Shown here piece by piece: positions 33,283 to 41,624 of a DNA stretch of 43,653 bases (position 1 is the stretch's first letter; every line of letters starts with the position of its first letter). This DNA comes from Bryobacterales bacterium (lineage in GTDB: Bacteria > Acidobacteriota > Terriglobia > Bryobacterales > Bryobacteraceae), in contig JADZAF010000200.1 in the NCBI GenBank assembly GCA_020852755.1, positions 1-43,653 of the forward strand, in the 5' to 3' direction. The translations under genes and the position numbers were made by a program. The notes under the pieces are model-generated. The model had not been told where the DNA came from, ran no database searches, and saw only the letters and a list, made by a program, of their open reading frames with translations.

Positions 33283-35094
33283 TTGGGGACGTCGCGCGGC
33301 GCCGCGTGCTGGCTGCTGCCGTTCATGCTGTCCGCCGCGCTTGCCCAGACCCCGGCGGCCAGGATCTCGATCGAGCCGGCGGCCCCCGGAATGCCCCGGC
33401 GCACTCTTCTCGGGCAGGACCGTTTTATCGCTTCGGGCATTACCCTGGACCGCCTGATCGCTCACGCCTTTGAAACCGACCCCTGGAAGATCGTGGCGCC
33501 GGAGTGGTTCCAGCAAAGCCGCTACGACGTCCGCGCGGATCATGAACCGGGGGCCGGCTCCGCGGGACGGCGAGCCATCGGGCTGGGGCCGGACATCCGT
33601 CCGGCGCTGCGCGGCGCGCTGACCGGGAAGTTCTCGCTGGTGTACCACCATGAGACGCGCCAGGTGGAAGCCTGGGTGATGCGGCTGCCCGGCGCCGCCT
33701 CCGCGCGGCTGACACCCGCCAGCCCATCCGCCGACCGCGGGCCGGCGGTCTCCCAAGGCGGAACGTTCGTGCAACTGGCGTGCAAGCCCTGCCGTTTCCG
33801 GCACGCGGTGGATTCCCTGCGCAGGGTTCTGGGAGCTGAACTGAGCGACGAAACCGATCTGGGCGGGGTATTCGACTTCAGCGTGATGTGGAAGCGCGGC
33901 GATCCGGACTCGCTGATTGAGGCATGGCGCGAGGCCGCCGGGATTCAGCTCTCGCGCGAGTTCAGGCCGGCTGAAGTGCTGGTCATCGACAGCGCGATTC
34001 GCCCTGACCTCGAGCCGCCCCCACCCGCCGACGCCTGCGAAGCCGCTCCGGCCATCCGCGGCGCCCTGGATATGCTCCCGGCCATCGGCGACTACAGGCT
34101 CTCCTATGCGGAGCGCATGGGGCCGCGGCGGGATCTGGCGCGGCGCTATCCTTACGATCTCTTCGTGCAGATGCGGCTTCAGGAGACACTCGCCGCCATG
34201 CCTCACATGACGGAGGAGTGGGCCCGCGCGCTGGATAGCTATCACAAGTTAGAGAATCCTGTGCTACGAGACCTGTTAGTAGCGCGTCTGATCTTACCAT
34301 TGCAGAAAGTACAGTCCGAGAAGCTCTTACTTGGCATCACCGAGGGCACGGCGGAATGGCCCTGGGCGCAGCTCGCCCTGGCGGAGTGGAGCCGCCTTCA
34401 CTCACCGGGAGACACCGCCCGCCTGGAGGGCCACCTGCAAGCATTTCGCAGGCTTTGCCCCGAAAGCCTGGCCGCCCTGCGGTTTGCCCCCGCCGTCCGC
34501 AGCCCGGAGCTGAGCGCAGGGCTGGCCAGGGCGGCGGGCCCGGTTCTGTCCCGCCGGGTGGATGGGGAAGCGATTGCCGCTTATCCGCTCTACTGGGACG
34601 CGCTGCTGGCTGCGGATCCCGACGCTGCCCCCGCGCGTATCCGTGCGGATGTGGCGCGCCTGCGCTTCCTGAACCGGCTCGCCGATCCCGGCTGGCTGCA
34701 CACTTTGTGCCACGGCTACGGGCTGCTTCAGGATGCTGCCTCCTGTACGGCTCTGCAGGCGTTGGCGCCGCCGGCGCGGCGGCCGGCGGAGGTCGCTTCG
34801 GGAGACCGCCTGAAATCGAAGGAGACCGCCAAAGCCTACCTGGCTGCCATCGAGCGCCATCCGGACCTGGATGACGAAGCCCTTCCAGCCGCGCTTCAGG
34901 TCGCGGAGTACTATGTCCGGGCGGGCGCCGGCCGCGACTACGTCCGTGAACTGGTGGCACGCGGAATCGCGACGGCTGCCGGCCGCGAGGAGTTCCGGAG
35001 ACTGTCCGACGTTCCGGCCCACTCGGCCGCTGCCGAAGCCGCCATCGCAGCGGCGTACCGCCGCGGTAAGGCGCTCCTCGAATCACTCGACTGA
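33283..35094 (+). CDS. TIGR03435-type exported protein with long C-terminal extension
   Basis: A 603-aa protein. The start is TTG 33283, which has AGGGGG 6 nt upstream and begins a signal peptide (WLLPFMLSAALAQ); the same frame is open further upstream only as a shadow of the preceding gene. Residues about 25-240 show the soil-associated TIGR03435 pattern (ITLDRLIAHAFETDPWKIV, WFQQSRYDVRA, ETDLGGVFDFSVMW). The remaining 360 residues are mostly helical and I do not recognise them. A segment encoding about 30 residues (34231-34330) uses TTA, CTA, GTA and other A/T-ending codons, unlike the rest of the window. The function of TIGR03435 proteins is unknown. It is 11 bp after the URO-D-like gene and is probably co-transcribed with it. 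Confidence 0.8.
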   Translation: MGTSRGAACWLLPFMLSAALAQTPAARISIEPAAPGMPRRTLLGQDRFIASGITLDRLIAHAFETDPWKIVAPEWFQQSRYDVRADHEPGAGSAGRRAIGLGPDIRPALRGALTGKFSLVYHHETRQVEAWVMRLPGAASARLTPASPSADRGPAVSQGGTFVQLACKPCRFRHAVDSLRRVLGAELSDETDLGGVFDFSVMWKRGDPDSLIEAWREAAGIQLSREFRPAEVLVIDSAIRPDLEPPPPADACEAAPAIRGALDMLPAIGDYRLSYAERMGPRRDLARRYPYDLFVQMRLQETLAAMPHMTEEWARALDSYHKLENPVLRDLLVARLILPLQKVQSEKLLLGITEGTAEWPWAQLALAEWSRLHSPGDTARLEGHLQAFRRLCPESLAALRFAPAVRSPELSAGLARAAGPVLSRRVDGEAIAAYPLYWDALLAADPDAAPARIRADVARLRFLNRLADPGWLHTLCHGYGLLQDAASCTALQALAPPARRPAEVASGDRLKSKETAKAYLAAIERHPDLDDEALPAALQVAEYYVRAGAGRDYVRELVARGIATAAGREEFRRLSDVPAHSAAAEAAIAAAYRRGKALLESLD

Positions 35095-35130
35095 GCCAGT
35101 CTCTTCCACCGGCCCTCCGTCAGTTTCCGA

Positions 35131-35141
35131 TGACAGTGTCA
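35131..35141. promoter_or_regulatory. Perfect palindrome TGACAGTGTCA
   Basis: TGACA-G-TGTCA in the 164-bp spacer before the gene at 35259, about 118 bp upstream of its start. It resembles a dimeric repressor half-site pair. No other copy was noticed in the window. The rest of this spacer has no clear promoter. Confidence 0.3.
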
Positions 35142-35258
35142 GAAAAACCTGCTGAGTAGCGACAAGGCGGAATTATGCTTTTCAACGGGATGACATGGCC
35201 AGGGGACTGCTCACCAGATCCGGTTCTATGAGCATGCACAATCGAAGGGAGGCAAGTC

Positions 35259-36968
35259 ATGAGATGGTACTCAGTCCTGGTCCTGTTCTGCATGGTCCGT
35301 ATCGCGCCGAGCCAGTTTGACTCGCCCTGGATTACCGAGGGCCCGTTTAACGCTGCCAGTTACACGCCGGCGGAATGGCCGGGTTCGGGCGTGGCGCAAG
35401 GCTCGGTGTTCATCGTCAAGGGGTTCAACCTGGGCCCGTCCAGACTCGTCACCGCGTCCAGCTTTCCGCTGCAGGATGAACTCGGCGGCACCTCGCTGGA
35501 GGTAACTGTCGGTGAAACCAAGGTCAAACCGTACCTGATCTACTCCAGTTACGGGCAGGTCGCCGCGCTGCTGCCGTCCGGTACTCCGCCCGGCGAGGGA
35601 AGTCTGACCCTGTCCTACGGAGGCAAGACAACCTCGGCCGTTTCCATCCACGTGGTTCGCAACAGCTTCGGAATCTTCTCCGTGAACCAGGCGGGGACCG
35701 GTCCGGGCAGCATCCAGAACGTGAACTCGGAAACCGACCGGCCGGTGAACGCCCTTTTCCGGCCGGCACGGCAGAACCAGGCCGTGATCGTCTGGGGGAC
35801 GGGCCTGGGTCCTGTGACGGGCGACGAACAGGCCGGGCTTCTGGTCGGAGACCTGCCCTATGCCGTGGAAGTGTTCGTGGGCGGCCGACCCGCCAGCATT
35901 CTGTACAAGGGCCGGTCCGGCTGCTGCGCGGGGATCGACCAGATCGCCGTGGAGGTGCCGCAAGGCGTCGAAGGCTGCTACGTGCCTGTGGCTGTAAAAG
36001 TCGGAGACAGCGTGAGTAACTTCGTCACTATCGCCGTGGCCGCGGATGGGGCGGAATGCCGCGACCTGCCGGTGCTGCGAGCAGAGGACCTGGCCAGAGT
36101 GAAGCAGGGACAATCCCTGAACCTGGCTCGGCTGGAACTGATGCGGATCGAACTGGAAGTCGACACTGGAAGCATGTCTGCCGAAGCCGTGATGGAAGCG
36201 GGCTTCGGCGCCTTCGTGCGCTACCGTCCCTACGAACTTATGCGCGGCACGGATATCCAGTCTTACTGGCGGGCCGGAGCGCCGTCGCCCGGCTACTGCG
36301 CGGTAGTCCCCGCCACCTCCAACGAGGACGTGCCCCTTCCGCTTTACGAAGACCCTTACAGCAACGGGCCTGCCGCGCTACGGGCCGTCCGGCTGGACGC
36401 CGGCCCGCAACTGTACCTCTCCGGGAGGAACGGGATCAAGACCTTCACCCGCTCCAATGGCGCGTACTTCGGTTTCCTTGGGGGCCTGGATCCCTATGAG
36501 GAGCGGTTGTCCCCCACGTATCTCGATCCCGGAGAGTACGCACTTGACAACCGGGAAGGCGGAGCGGAGGTCGGCGCTTTCACGACTTCGCTCACCGTTC
36601 CGGAGCGGCCCGTTTGGCTCAACCGTCAAGACCTCCGCGAAGTTGACCGCTCCGCCGATCTGACCATCTCCTGGCGGAGTCCCAACCCCGAGAAGGAACA
36701 GGTGACGGTGTTCGCCCTGTCGGCTTCCGGGGAGAGCCTCCCCACCGCTCTGCTCTGCACTCAGGATGCGACGGCCGGGCAGATCACGGTCCCGGCCTGG
36801 ATGCTCTCCGCGATGCAGGTCAGTGAGACCTATGAGGGCCTTCCGCTGGGCGTCCTGGGAGTGATGAGTTCAACAGCCGGCCCGGGCTCTTTTTTCACGG
36901 CGCCGGGCATCGACGCCGGGGTAGTGCAGGTGGCGCAAGGGAGGGCCAGGTACCTGGCGTTCCGTTGA
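35259..36968 (+). CDS. Exported protein with TIGR03437 domain
   Basis: A 569-aa protein with a short signal peptide (WYSVLVLFCMVRIAPSQ). The N-terminal 250 residues match the TIGR03437 domain of Solibacter-type bacteria: GPFNAASYTP, SVFIVKGFNLGP, LGGTSLEVTVGETKVKPYL, YGQVAALLPSGTPPGEG, VWGTGLGPVTGDEQ, EVFVGGRPASILYKG, IAVEVPQGVEGCYVPVAVKV. This domain is usually C-terminal; here it is at the front. The other 320 residues are beta-rich and unrecognised, with an AFTTSLTVPERPVWL...ISWRSP segment like a fibronectin-type strand set. AAGGGAGG precedes ATG 35259. It is probably a cell-surface or secreted protein of unknown function. Confidence 0.85.
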   Translation: MRWYSVLVLFCMVRIAPSQFDSPWITEGPFNAASYTPAEWPGSGVAQGSVFIVKGFNLGPSRLVTASSFPLQDELGGTSLEVTVGETKVKPYLIYSSYGQVAALLPSGTPPGEGSLTLSYGGKTTSAVSIHVVRNSFGIFSVNQAGTGPGSIQNVNSETDRPVNALFRPARQNQAVIVWGTGLGPVTGDEQAGLLVGDLPYAVEVFVGGRPASILYKGRSGCCAGIDQIAVEVPQGVEGCYVPVAVKVGDSVSNFVTIAVAADGAECRDLPVLRAEDLARVKQGQSLNLARLELMRIELEVDTGSMSAEAVMEAGFGAFVRYRPYELMRGTDIQSYWRAGAPSPGYCAVVPATSNEDVPLPLYEDPYSNGPAALRAVRLDAGPQLYLSGRNGIKTFTRSNGAYFGFLGGLDPYEERLSPTYLDPGEYALDNREGGAEVGAFTTSLTVPERPVWLNRQDLREVDRSADLTISWRSPNPEKEQVTVFALSASGESLPTALLCTQDATAGQITVPAWMLSAMQVSETYEGLPLGVLGVMSSTAGPGSFFTAPGIDAGVVQVAQGRARYLAFR

Positions 36969-37047
36969 AAGGAACTCCCGGAAGGGACCTGAGGGAGGAG
37001 AGTGCCGGTGTGCAGATCGTCGCACCGGTCACCCGAGACGGGAACTC

Positions 37048-37075
37048 TTGAGCTCGGGAACATGAGAACTATGAT
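37048..37075 (+). promoter_or_regulatory. Promoter for the NxxGxxAF protein
   Basis: TTGAGC (37048-37053) and TATGAT (37070-37075) are 16 bp apart, giving a start near 37082 and a 36-nt leader with AAAGGAG before GTG 37118. The preceding part of the spacer also holds CCGGTG/CACCGG (about 37013-37036) and CCCGAG/CTCGGG inverted repeats, and GCAGG-GAAT-CCTGC falls inside the leader. Confidence 0.45.
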
Positions 37076-37117
37076 CCGGCAGGGAATCCTGCACCGGCCG
37101 ATGAAAGGAGAAATAAC

Positions 37118-38509
37118 GTGAAAAAGGAACTCACTCACAGTGCCACTCTCCTGCTGCTGCTCGGTTTAAGCGGGACCGTGGCCACCATCACGGAGGCGCA
37201 AACGCGATATACCATCGTTCAACTCGCCGAACTTTCGGGACCGGCGCCAGGCGGCGGTACCTTCGTTGACGGTTTCAAGTTCGGCGACATCAACAACCGG
37301 CGGGAAATGATGTTTGGCGCGGCCGTCCAAGGCGCCGGCGAAGGTGTCTTTACGATGAAAAAGGGCAGATCGGCCCAGATCGCCCTCTCCGGCCAGGCCG
37401 CGCCGGGTGGCGGCGCCTTCGGCGCCGGATTGCACGGCAACATCGCATCCAATGAGAACGGGGACGCGGCCTTCATTTTCTACCTGGATCCGTTTTCCTT
37501 TCCGATTGGGGCGAACGCCGGAGTGTACCGCGTGTCCGGGGCCACCGGCGCCCTTACGCCCGTTGTGGCGCCCGGGGTCACCCCGGCGCCCGGCGGCGGC
37601 GTGTTCCGTGGCGCCGGGGGCTTCGGCCTCAGCGTCAACAACCGCGGTGACCTGGCCTTTGCGGGAATCGTTCCGACCGAAGCAGGAATCCACCTGCCCG
37701 AAGAGCCGTATCTGGGGTTGGGTATGGGGATCTTCCTCGCCGACAAAGACGGCGCCATAGCCGGCCTCGTAGTTCCGGGCGACCCGGCGCCGGGCGGAGG
37801 CACATTCGATTTTGTCCGCGAGCCCTGGCTGAACGACGCCGGCGATGTGGCCTTCGCGGCGCACGTGGCGGGCGATCCTTGTCCCACATCCGGCACCCCT
37901 CAGGAGATATTCATCTTCTGCCCGGAGAATCTCTATGTCAGGAGCGCCGCCACCGGAGCGATCCGTTTGGTCGCCCGCCTGGGAGGACCGGCGCCCGGCG
38001 GCGGCATCTACGAGAACCTGTTTGCCCCGATCCTGAACAACCGCGGCGACATCGCTTTCATGCAGAGCGCAGTCTCCCCGGAAGGCTACGTCGTGGACGT
38101 GGGGGTCTTCCTCAGTTCCGGAGTCGAGACTATCGCCGTCGCCCGGCCCGGCGATTGGATGCCGGGGGGAGGGCGGATGGTGACCGCGGGTCCGTTCATC
38201 CTAACCTACGATCTCAACGAGCGCGGTGAGGTGAGCTTCGACGCCACCATCGATACGGACGACAATGCAGACGGCCTGCAGGACACGGGCCTGTATGTGT
38301 GGTCGAACCGCTCGCTGCATTTGGTGGCACGGAGCGGGACCGTCCTATCGGGTGTAGGCACCCTCGCCCACCTGATGCCCCCCTCGTGGGCAAGCCCGCC
38401 GATTATCCCGTTCAGCGGCGCCAAGAACAATGAACGCGGCGACCTGTTCTTTCAGGCTACGCTGACCGACGGCCGCGGTGTACTTCTGCTCGCCTCGCCG
38501 CGGCCTTAG
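37118..38509 (+). CDS. Exported NxxGxxAF-repeat protein
   Basis: A 463-aa protein with a signal peptide (ATLLLLLGLSGTVATITEAQ). It consists of repeats of about 65-75 residues, each with a P-A-P-G-G-G-x-F turn and an N-N-R-G-D-x-A-F strand: GPAPGGGTF, AAPGGGAF, PAPGGGVF...SVNNRGDLAF, PAPGGGTF...NDAGDVAF, PAPGGGIY...LNNRGDIAF, then ENERGEVSF-like and NNERGDLFF forms. This matches the NxxGxxAF repeat of surface proteins with a predicted propeller-like fold. Function is unknown and no C-terminal anchor is evident. The start is GTG 37118 with AAAGGAG 7 nt upstream. It sits between the TIGR03437 protein and a convergent lipoprotein gene. Confidence 0.87.
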   Translation: MKKELTHSATLLLLLGLSGTVATITEAQTRYTIVQLAELSGPAPGGGTFVDGFKFGDINNRREMMFGAAVQGAGEGVFTMKKGRSAQIALSGQAAPGGGAFGAGLHGNIASNENGDAAFIFYLDPFSFPIGANAGVYRVSGATGALTPVVAPGVTPAPGGGVFRGAGGFGLSVNNRGDLAFAGIVPTEAGIHLPEEPYLGLGMGIFLADKDGAIAGLVVPGDPAPGGGTFDFVREPWLNDAGDVAFAAHVAGDPCPTSGTPQEIFIFCPENLYVRSAATGAIRLVARLGGPAPGGGIYENLFAPILNNRGDIAFMQSAVSPEGYVVDVGVFLSSGVETIAVARPGDWMPGGGRMVTAGPFILTYDLNERGEVSFDATIDTDDNADGLQDTGLYVWSNRSLHLVARSGTVLSGVGTLAHLMPPSWASPPIIPFSGAKNNERGDLFFQATLTDGRGVLLLASPRP

Positions 38510-38545
38510 CGGACGCCTTTGCGCTCCGGTCGGGGCGCGGAGCGG

Positions 38546-38881
38546 TCAGCGCAAATCGTGTTTGCGTTCCCGGATGGCGGTGCCGAAGGACTTGCCCATC
38601 ACGGTCACGCCGCCCATCACCCGGCCCTTGACTTTGACCTTGGCGCCTTTGCTGGGCACCGCCCCGTTAGAGATGACGTAGATGCGGCCAGTGTCGTCTT
38701 CCACCTGGTAGACGCCCGCCACCAGCGCTCCGAATGAATTGGTGACCGTTCCGTCAACGCTGACGTTCCGCCGTTGGTAGTGCGCGGGATCGGCCAGGAT
38801 ATTTGCGATCCTGACGGAACCGCATCCGCTCAACAAACCGCCGGCCGCTACTGCCGCGATGAGCCCCACTCTGAGTTGCAT
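38546..38881 (-). CDS. Small lipoprotein with OB-like domain
   Basis: A 111-aa protein with a lipoprotein signal (LIAAVAAGGLLSGC, lipid Cys at residue 20). A small beta-rich domain follows (NVSVDGTVTNSFGA, AGVYQVEDDTGRIYVIS, GAKVKVKGRVMGG). The pattern VDGTV...VEDDTG.I.V...VKGRV resembles the OB-fold modules of bacterial nucleic-acid or ligand-binding lipoproteins. It should be anchored in the inner or outer membrane; the ligand is unknown. It converges on the NxxGxxAF gene with 36 bp between stops. The plus-strand readings of the same bases are shadows. Confidence 0.8.
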   Translation of the reverse strand: MQLRVGLIAAVAAGGLLSGCGSVRIANILADPAHYQRRNVSVDGTVTNSFGALVAGVYQVEDDTGRIYVISNGAVPSKGAKVKVKGRVMGGVTVMGKSFGTAIRERKHDLR

Positions 38882-39664
38882 ACCTACTCGTGAGACGCAT
38901 CGCAGCCTGGCGCGGGTTGCCGGAATGAGGCCGGACAGGATTTGCGCGCCGCCCTGGAAGGCAAGCCTCTGACCCTGGAAGGGGCGCGATGCAAGGTGAA
39001 CACGCCCGGACTTCGCAGTTCATGGGGAAATTTCCGCAGTGTCGGGTGTTTGCGCGATAAACGTGCCGTATTTCACATCCCGCCAGACCCAGGATGGGCG
39101 AAGAACCGGTCCAGCGGCAAGCCGGAGGCGCCCCAGGTAAGGAGGCCTGCCGCCTGGCGTGTCGTAAGGCACGCCAGTGTGCAACAGGTCCTTCTCGCGA
39201 ACCGCCGCAGCCCGACGCCGGCGCCGCACAGGGAATTCCTGTCTGAACGACGGTTTTCCACTCGAAAAGCGTGTCTTCCCTGGCGTCGAGTAGAACCGTT
39301 CTCAATATCAGCAGGCAGCGAGATCTCCACCTTGCGGCGGGTACGCGGAACAACCCTGGCTTCCAAGTGGGGCGCTCATCCACCCTTACAGTAGCGCCCT
39401 CGTTGCTCCCTACCCTGGCGGCGATCGTCCAGGAAGGGTAGTCGAATCCGCGCGTCTGCCGTCAACGAGAAGCAGCCCGGCCCAGCGGGCCGGACCGCTC
39501 GATTGCATGGTTCCCAGGGCATGGAACTACTTGTCCGGCCGTCGCCAGTCACCAGTGACCGGGGGGCCCGGCCTGGCACGGTTTATCCACGCTTCCTGTT
39601 CTAGAAGTACCTTTCTGCAGTTCACCCGTGTCATGCCGGCCGCGTAAGGTAGAATGGCGGCTCT
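38882..39664. other. Gene-free stretch with several strong hairpins
   Basis: 783 bp with no open frame that looks like a protein. It holds perfect inverted repeats: CTGGCGTG/CACGCCAG at 39154-39177 (8-bp stem, 8-nt loop); CTACCCT/AGGGTAG at 39410-39441; CCGGCCC/GGGCCGG at 39477-39493 (7-bp stem, 3-nt loop); and GTCAC/GTGAC at 39548-39559. The base composition is slightly less GC-rich and more even in its codon positions than the genes around it. It could be a structured non-coding RNA, a decayed gene or mobile element, or plain spacer. I recognise no tRNA or known RNA family. Confidence 0.5.
39650..39655 (+). promoter_or_regulatory. -10 element (TAGAAT) of the phosphatase gene
   Basis: TAGAAT ends 9 nt before the GTG at 39665; a weak -35 (GTGTCA, 39628-39633) lies 16 bp upstream. 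With no room for a ribosome site the message would be leaderless, as proposed for 232 and 41625. Confidence 0.45.
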
Positions 39665-41572
39665 GTGGGGATTGGGTATTCGGGTGATAGGGAGTGGTTT
39701 GGGCCGAGGCGCGCCTTCCGGCGGGCTGTCCTGGTCCTCTGCGCGGCGGCCAGTCTGGCCCCGGCCGCCACGCTGGTCCGGTTTCCCTACCTGCAGAACG
39801 CGAGTTCCCACGGTGTTGCCGTCTTGTGGGCCACCTCGGAGGCAGGGGCCGGGGCGGTCGAGTACTCCGCGGACGCGTCCTACTCTTCCCAGGCCAGCGC
39901 CCGGATGCGGCCGGTGACCACGTCCTCCGGTCAGACGGTCTACCAGTACCAGGCCGATCTGGCGGGTCTCACCCCGGGCCGGGAGTACTTTTACCGGGTT
40001 CGAGTGGACGGAGCGATCCTGGCAGAAGACCTGCGGCTCCGAACCGCCGGAACCGGTCCCTTTACCTTCCTGGCTTTCGCCGACAGCGGGACCGGCGGGG
40101 CGGACCAGAAGAAGTTGGCGGAACTCATGCTCTCCCGGGAGAACCCGGCCCTGGTGCTGCATGCGGGCGACCTGTCCCAGGAAAGCGGCACGCTCGAGCA
40201 ATTGGAAGCCGCCTACTTCGGCATCTACGCCCCGCTGATGAGTCGCGCGCCGTTCTTTCCCGCGCCGGGAAATCACGACTACTACACCGACCTCGCGGCG
40301 CCCTACCGCGCCGTCCACGCCGTGCCGGCTGCCGGGTCGCCGGACTGGGATGCCGGGCGTTATTACTCCTTCGACTGGGGCAATGTGCATTTCATTTCGC
40401 TGGATTCCAACCTGCTGGTGTTGCCCCAGGCCGCCGGGCGCATGCTGGCCTGGCTGGAAGCCGATCTGGCGCGGCAAAAGCGTTTCTGGAAGGTGGTCTA
40501 CTTCCACCATCCGCCTTACCCGAGCGGCCATCATTACAGCGATCCGATCAGCGCCGCGGTGCGGGAGAAGATCGTGCCGGTGCTGGACCGCTACCGTGTG
40601 CAGTTGGTGCTCAGCGGCCACGAACACGGTTACCAGCGCTCGCAGCCTTTGCGGGACGGCGTTCCCGCGGCATCGGGAGCGACGTACGTGATCACGGGCG
40701 GCGGCGGAGGAAACCTTCACCGGATCGGTCTTCACGGCAATGCCGCGGTGACAAAGGCGGCGCACCACTACTTGCGGGGCGAAGTGAACGGGGCGCGGAT
40801 GAGGATTACCGCGGTGGGGCTGGACGGGTCGGAGGTCGACAGCTTCACCCTATCGCCCGCGCCTGGAATCGCGCAGCGGGGCGTCGTGGACGCGGCCGCC
40901 TACGGGGCACGCCTATCGCCGGGCTCGCTGGTTTCCGTCTTCGGCGACAACCTGGGCAGCGACTACCATCCGGCCGAGCGGTTTCCGCTGCCGGAGGAAC
41001 TCGCGGGCGTCTCGGTGGCCTGGAACGGCAAGTTCATGCCGCTGCTGTTCGTTTCCGCGGGGCAGATCAACGCCCAATTGCCGTACGGTCAGGCGGGTCC
41101 CGGCGTGCTGCTGGTGAAGACCCAGAATGGCGAGGCGGAAATGCCGCTGACCCTGGCCGAGGCGGCGCCCGCCATCGCGCACGTGGAACGCGGCGGCCAG
41201 CGCATTCCGGCCATGGTACGGGCACGAAACTGGGCGCTGGTTACGGAGGCGTCGCCGGCCCGGCCGGGAGACGTGGTGACGATCTTCGCCACCGGGCTGG
41301 GACCGCTCGACCGGGATATCGCCGCCGGGCAGCGTGCTGACGCGGGACCCCTGCTGCGAGTCCGCTGGCCGGTCGAGGTTCACATCGGGGGAATCTCTGT
41401 AACGCCCCTGTTCGCCGGTCTCTCGCCGGGCTTCGCTGGATTGTACCAGGTGAACGTCGTGGTTCCCCAAGCTCTGCCCGGAGGGGTCCACTCTTTGCTG
41501 CTGGTCGTCAACCAGGTATCCGGCGTGTCCGTGCCCTTGCCGGTCGGCGCCGCGGAAACCGGCGGGCAGTAG
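39665..41572 (+). CDS. Purple-acid-phosphatase-like metallophosphoesterase with TIGR03437 domain
   Basis: A 635-aa exported protein. A signal peptide (FRRAVLVLCAAASLAPAAT) is followed by a fibronectin-like N-terminal domain (VRFPYLQNASSHGVAVLWAT, AGLTPGREYFYRVRVDG). The metallophosphatase core has the five usual motifs: FADSGTGG with Asp140, LHAGDLS, PGNHDYY, YFHHPPYPSGHH and LSGHEHGYQR. The last 240 residues are a TIGR03437 domain (VVDAAAYGARLSPGSLVSVF, AQLPYGQAGPGVLLV, VTIFATGLGPLDRD, GLYQVNVVVPQ). It should release phosphate from organic esters outside the cell. GTG 39665 is the only start before the signal peptide. Fusion of this enzyme to the Solibacter domain may anchor it to the surface (inference). 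Confidence 0.9.
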   Translation: MGIGYSGDREWFGPRRAFRRAVLVLCAAASLAPAATLVRFPYLQNASSHGVAVLWATSEAGAGAVEYSADASYSSQASARMRPVTTSSGQTVYQYQADLAGLTPGREYFYRVRVDGAILAEDLRLRTAGTGPFTFLAFADSGTGGADQKKLAELMLSRENPALVLHAGDLSQESGTLEQLEAAYFGIYAPLMSRAPFFPAPGNHDYYTDLAAPYRAVHAVPAAGSPDWDAGRYYSFDWGNVHFISLDSNLLVLPQAAGRMLAWLEADLARQKRFWKVVYFHHPPYPSGHHYSDPISAAVREKIVPVLDRYRVQLVLSGHEHGYQRSQPLRDGVPAASGATYVITGGGGGNLHRIGLHGNAAVTKAAHHYLRGEVNGARMRITAVGLDGSEVDSFTLSPAPGIAQRGVVDAAAYGARLSPGSLVSVFGDNLGSDYHPAERFPLPEELAGVSVAWNGKFMPLLFVSAGQINAQLPYGQAGPGVLLVKTQNGEAEMPLTLAEAAPAIAHVERGGQRIPAMVRARNWALVTEASPARPGDVVTIFATGLGPLDRDIAAGQRADAGPLLRVRWPVEVHIGGISVTPLFAGLSPGFAGLYQVNVVVPQALPGGVHSLLLVVNQVSGVSVPLPVGAAETGGQ

Positions 41573-41609
41573 CCCGCTTCATTCTTTCGCGCCATTCGCC
41601 CGTTTCGTC

Positions 41610-41615
41610 TATGAT
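41610..41615 (+). promoter_or_regulatory. -10 element (TATGAT) of the GH127 gene
   Basis: TATGAT ends 9 nt before the ATG at 41625, without a Shine-Dalgarno sequence in between. No clear -35 is visible. This fits the leaderless pattern of two other genes in the window. Confidence 0.4.
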
Positions 41616-41624
41616 CGTCTCATC

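Noticed and set aside
38942..39394. Open frame of 150 codons in the gene-free stretch
   Set aside because: Its composition is like random translation, there is no ribosome site, it has no similarity I recognise, and minus-strand frames overlap it equally well.
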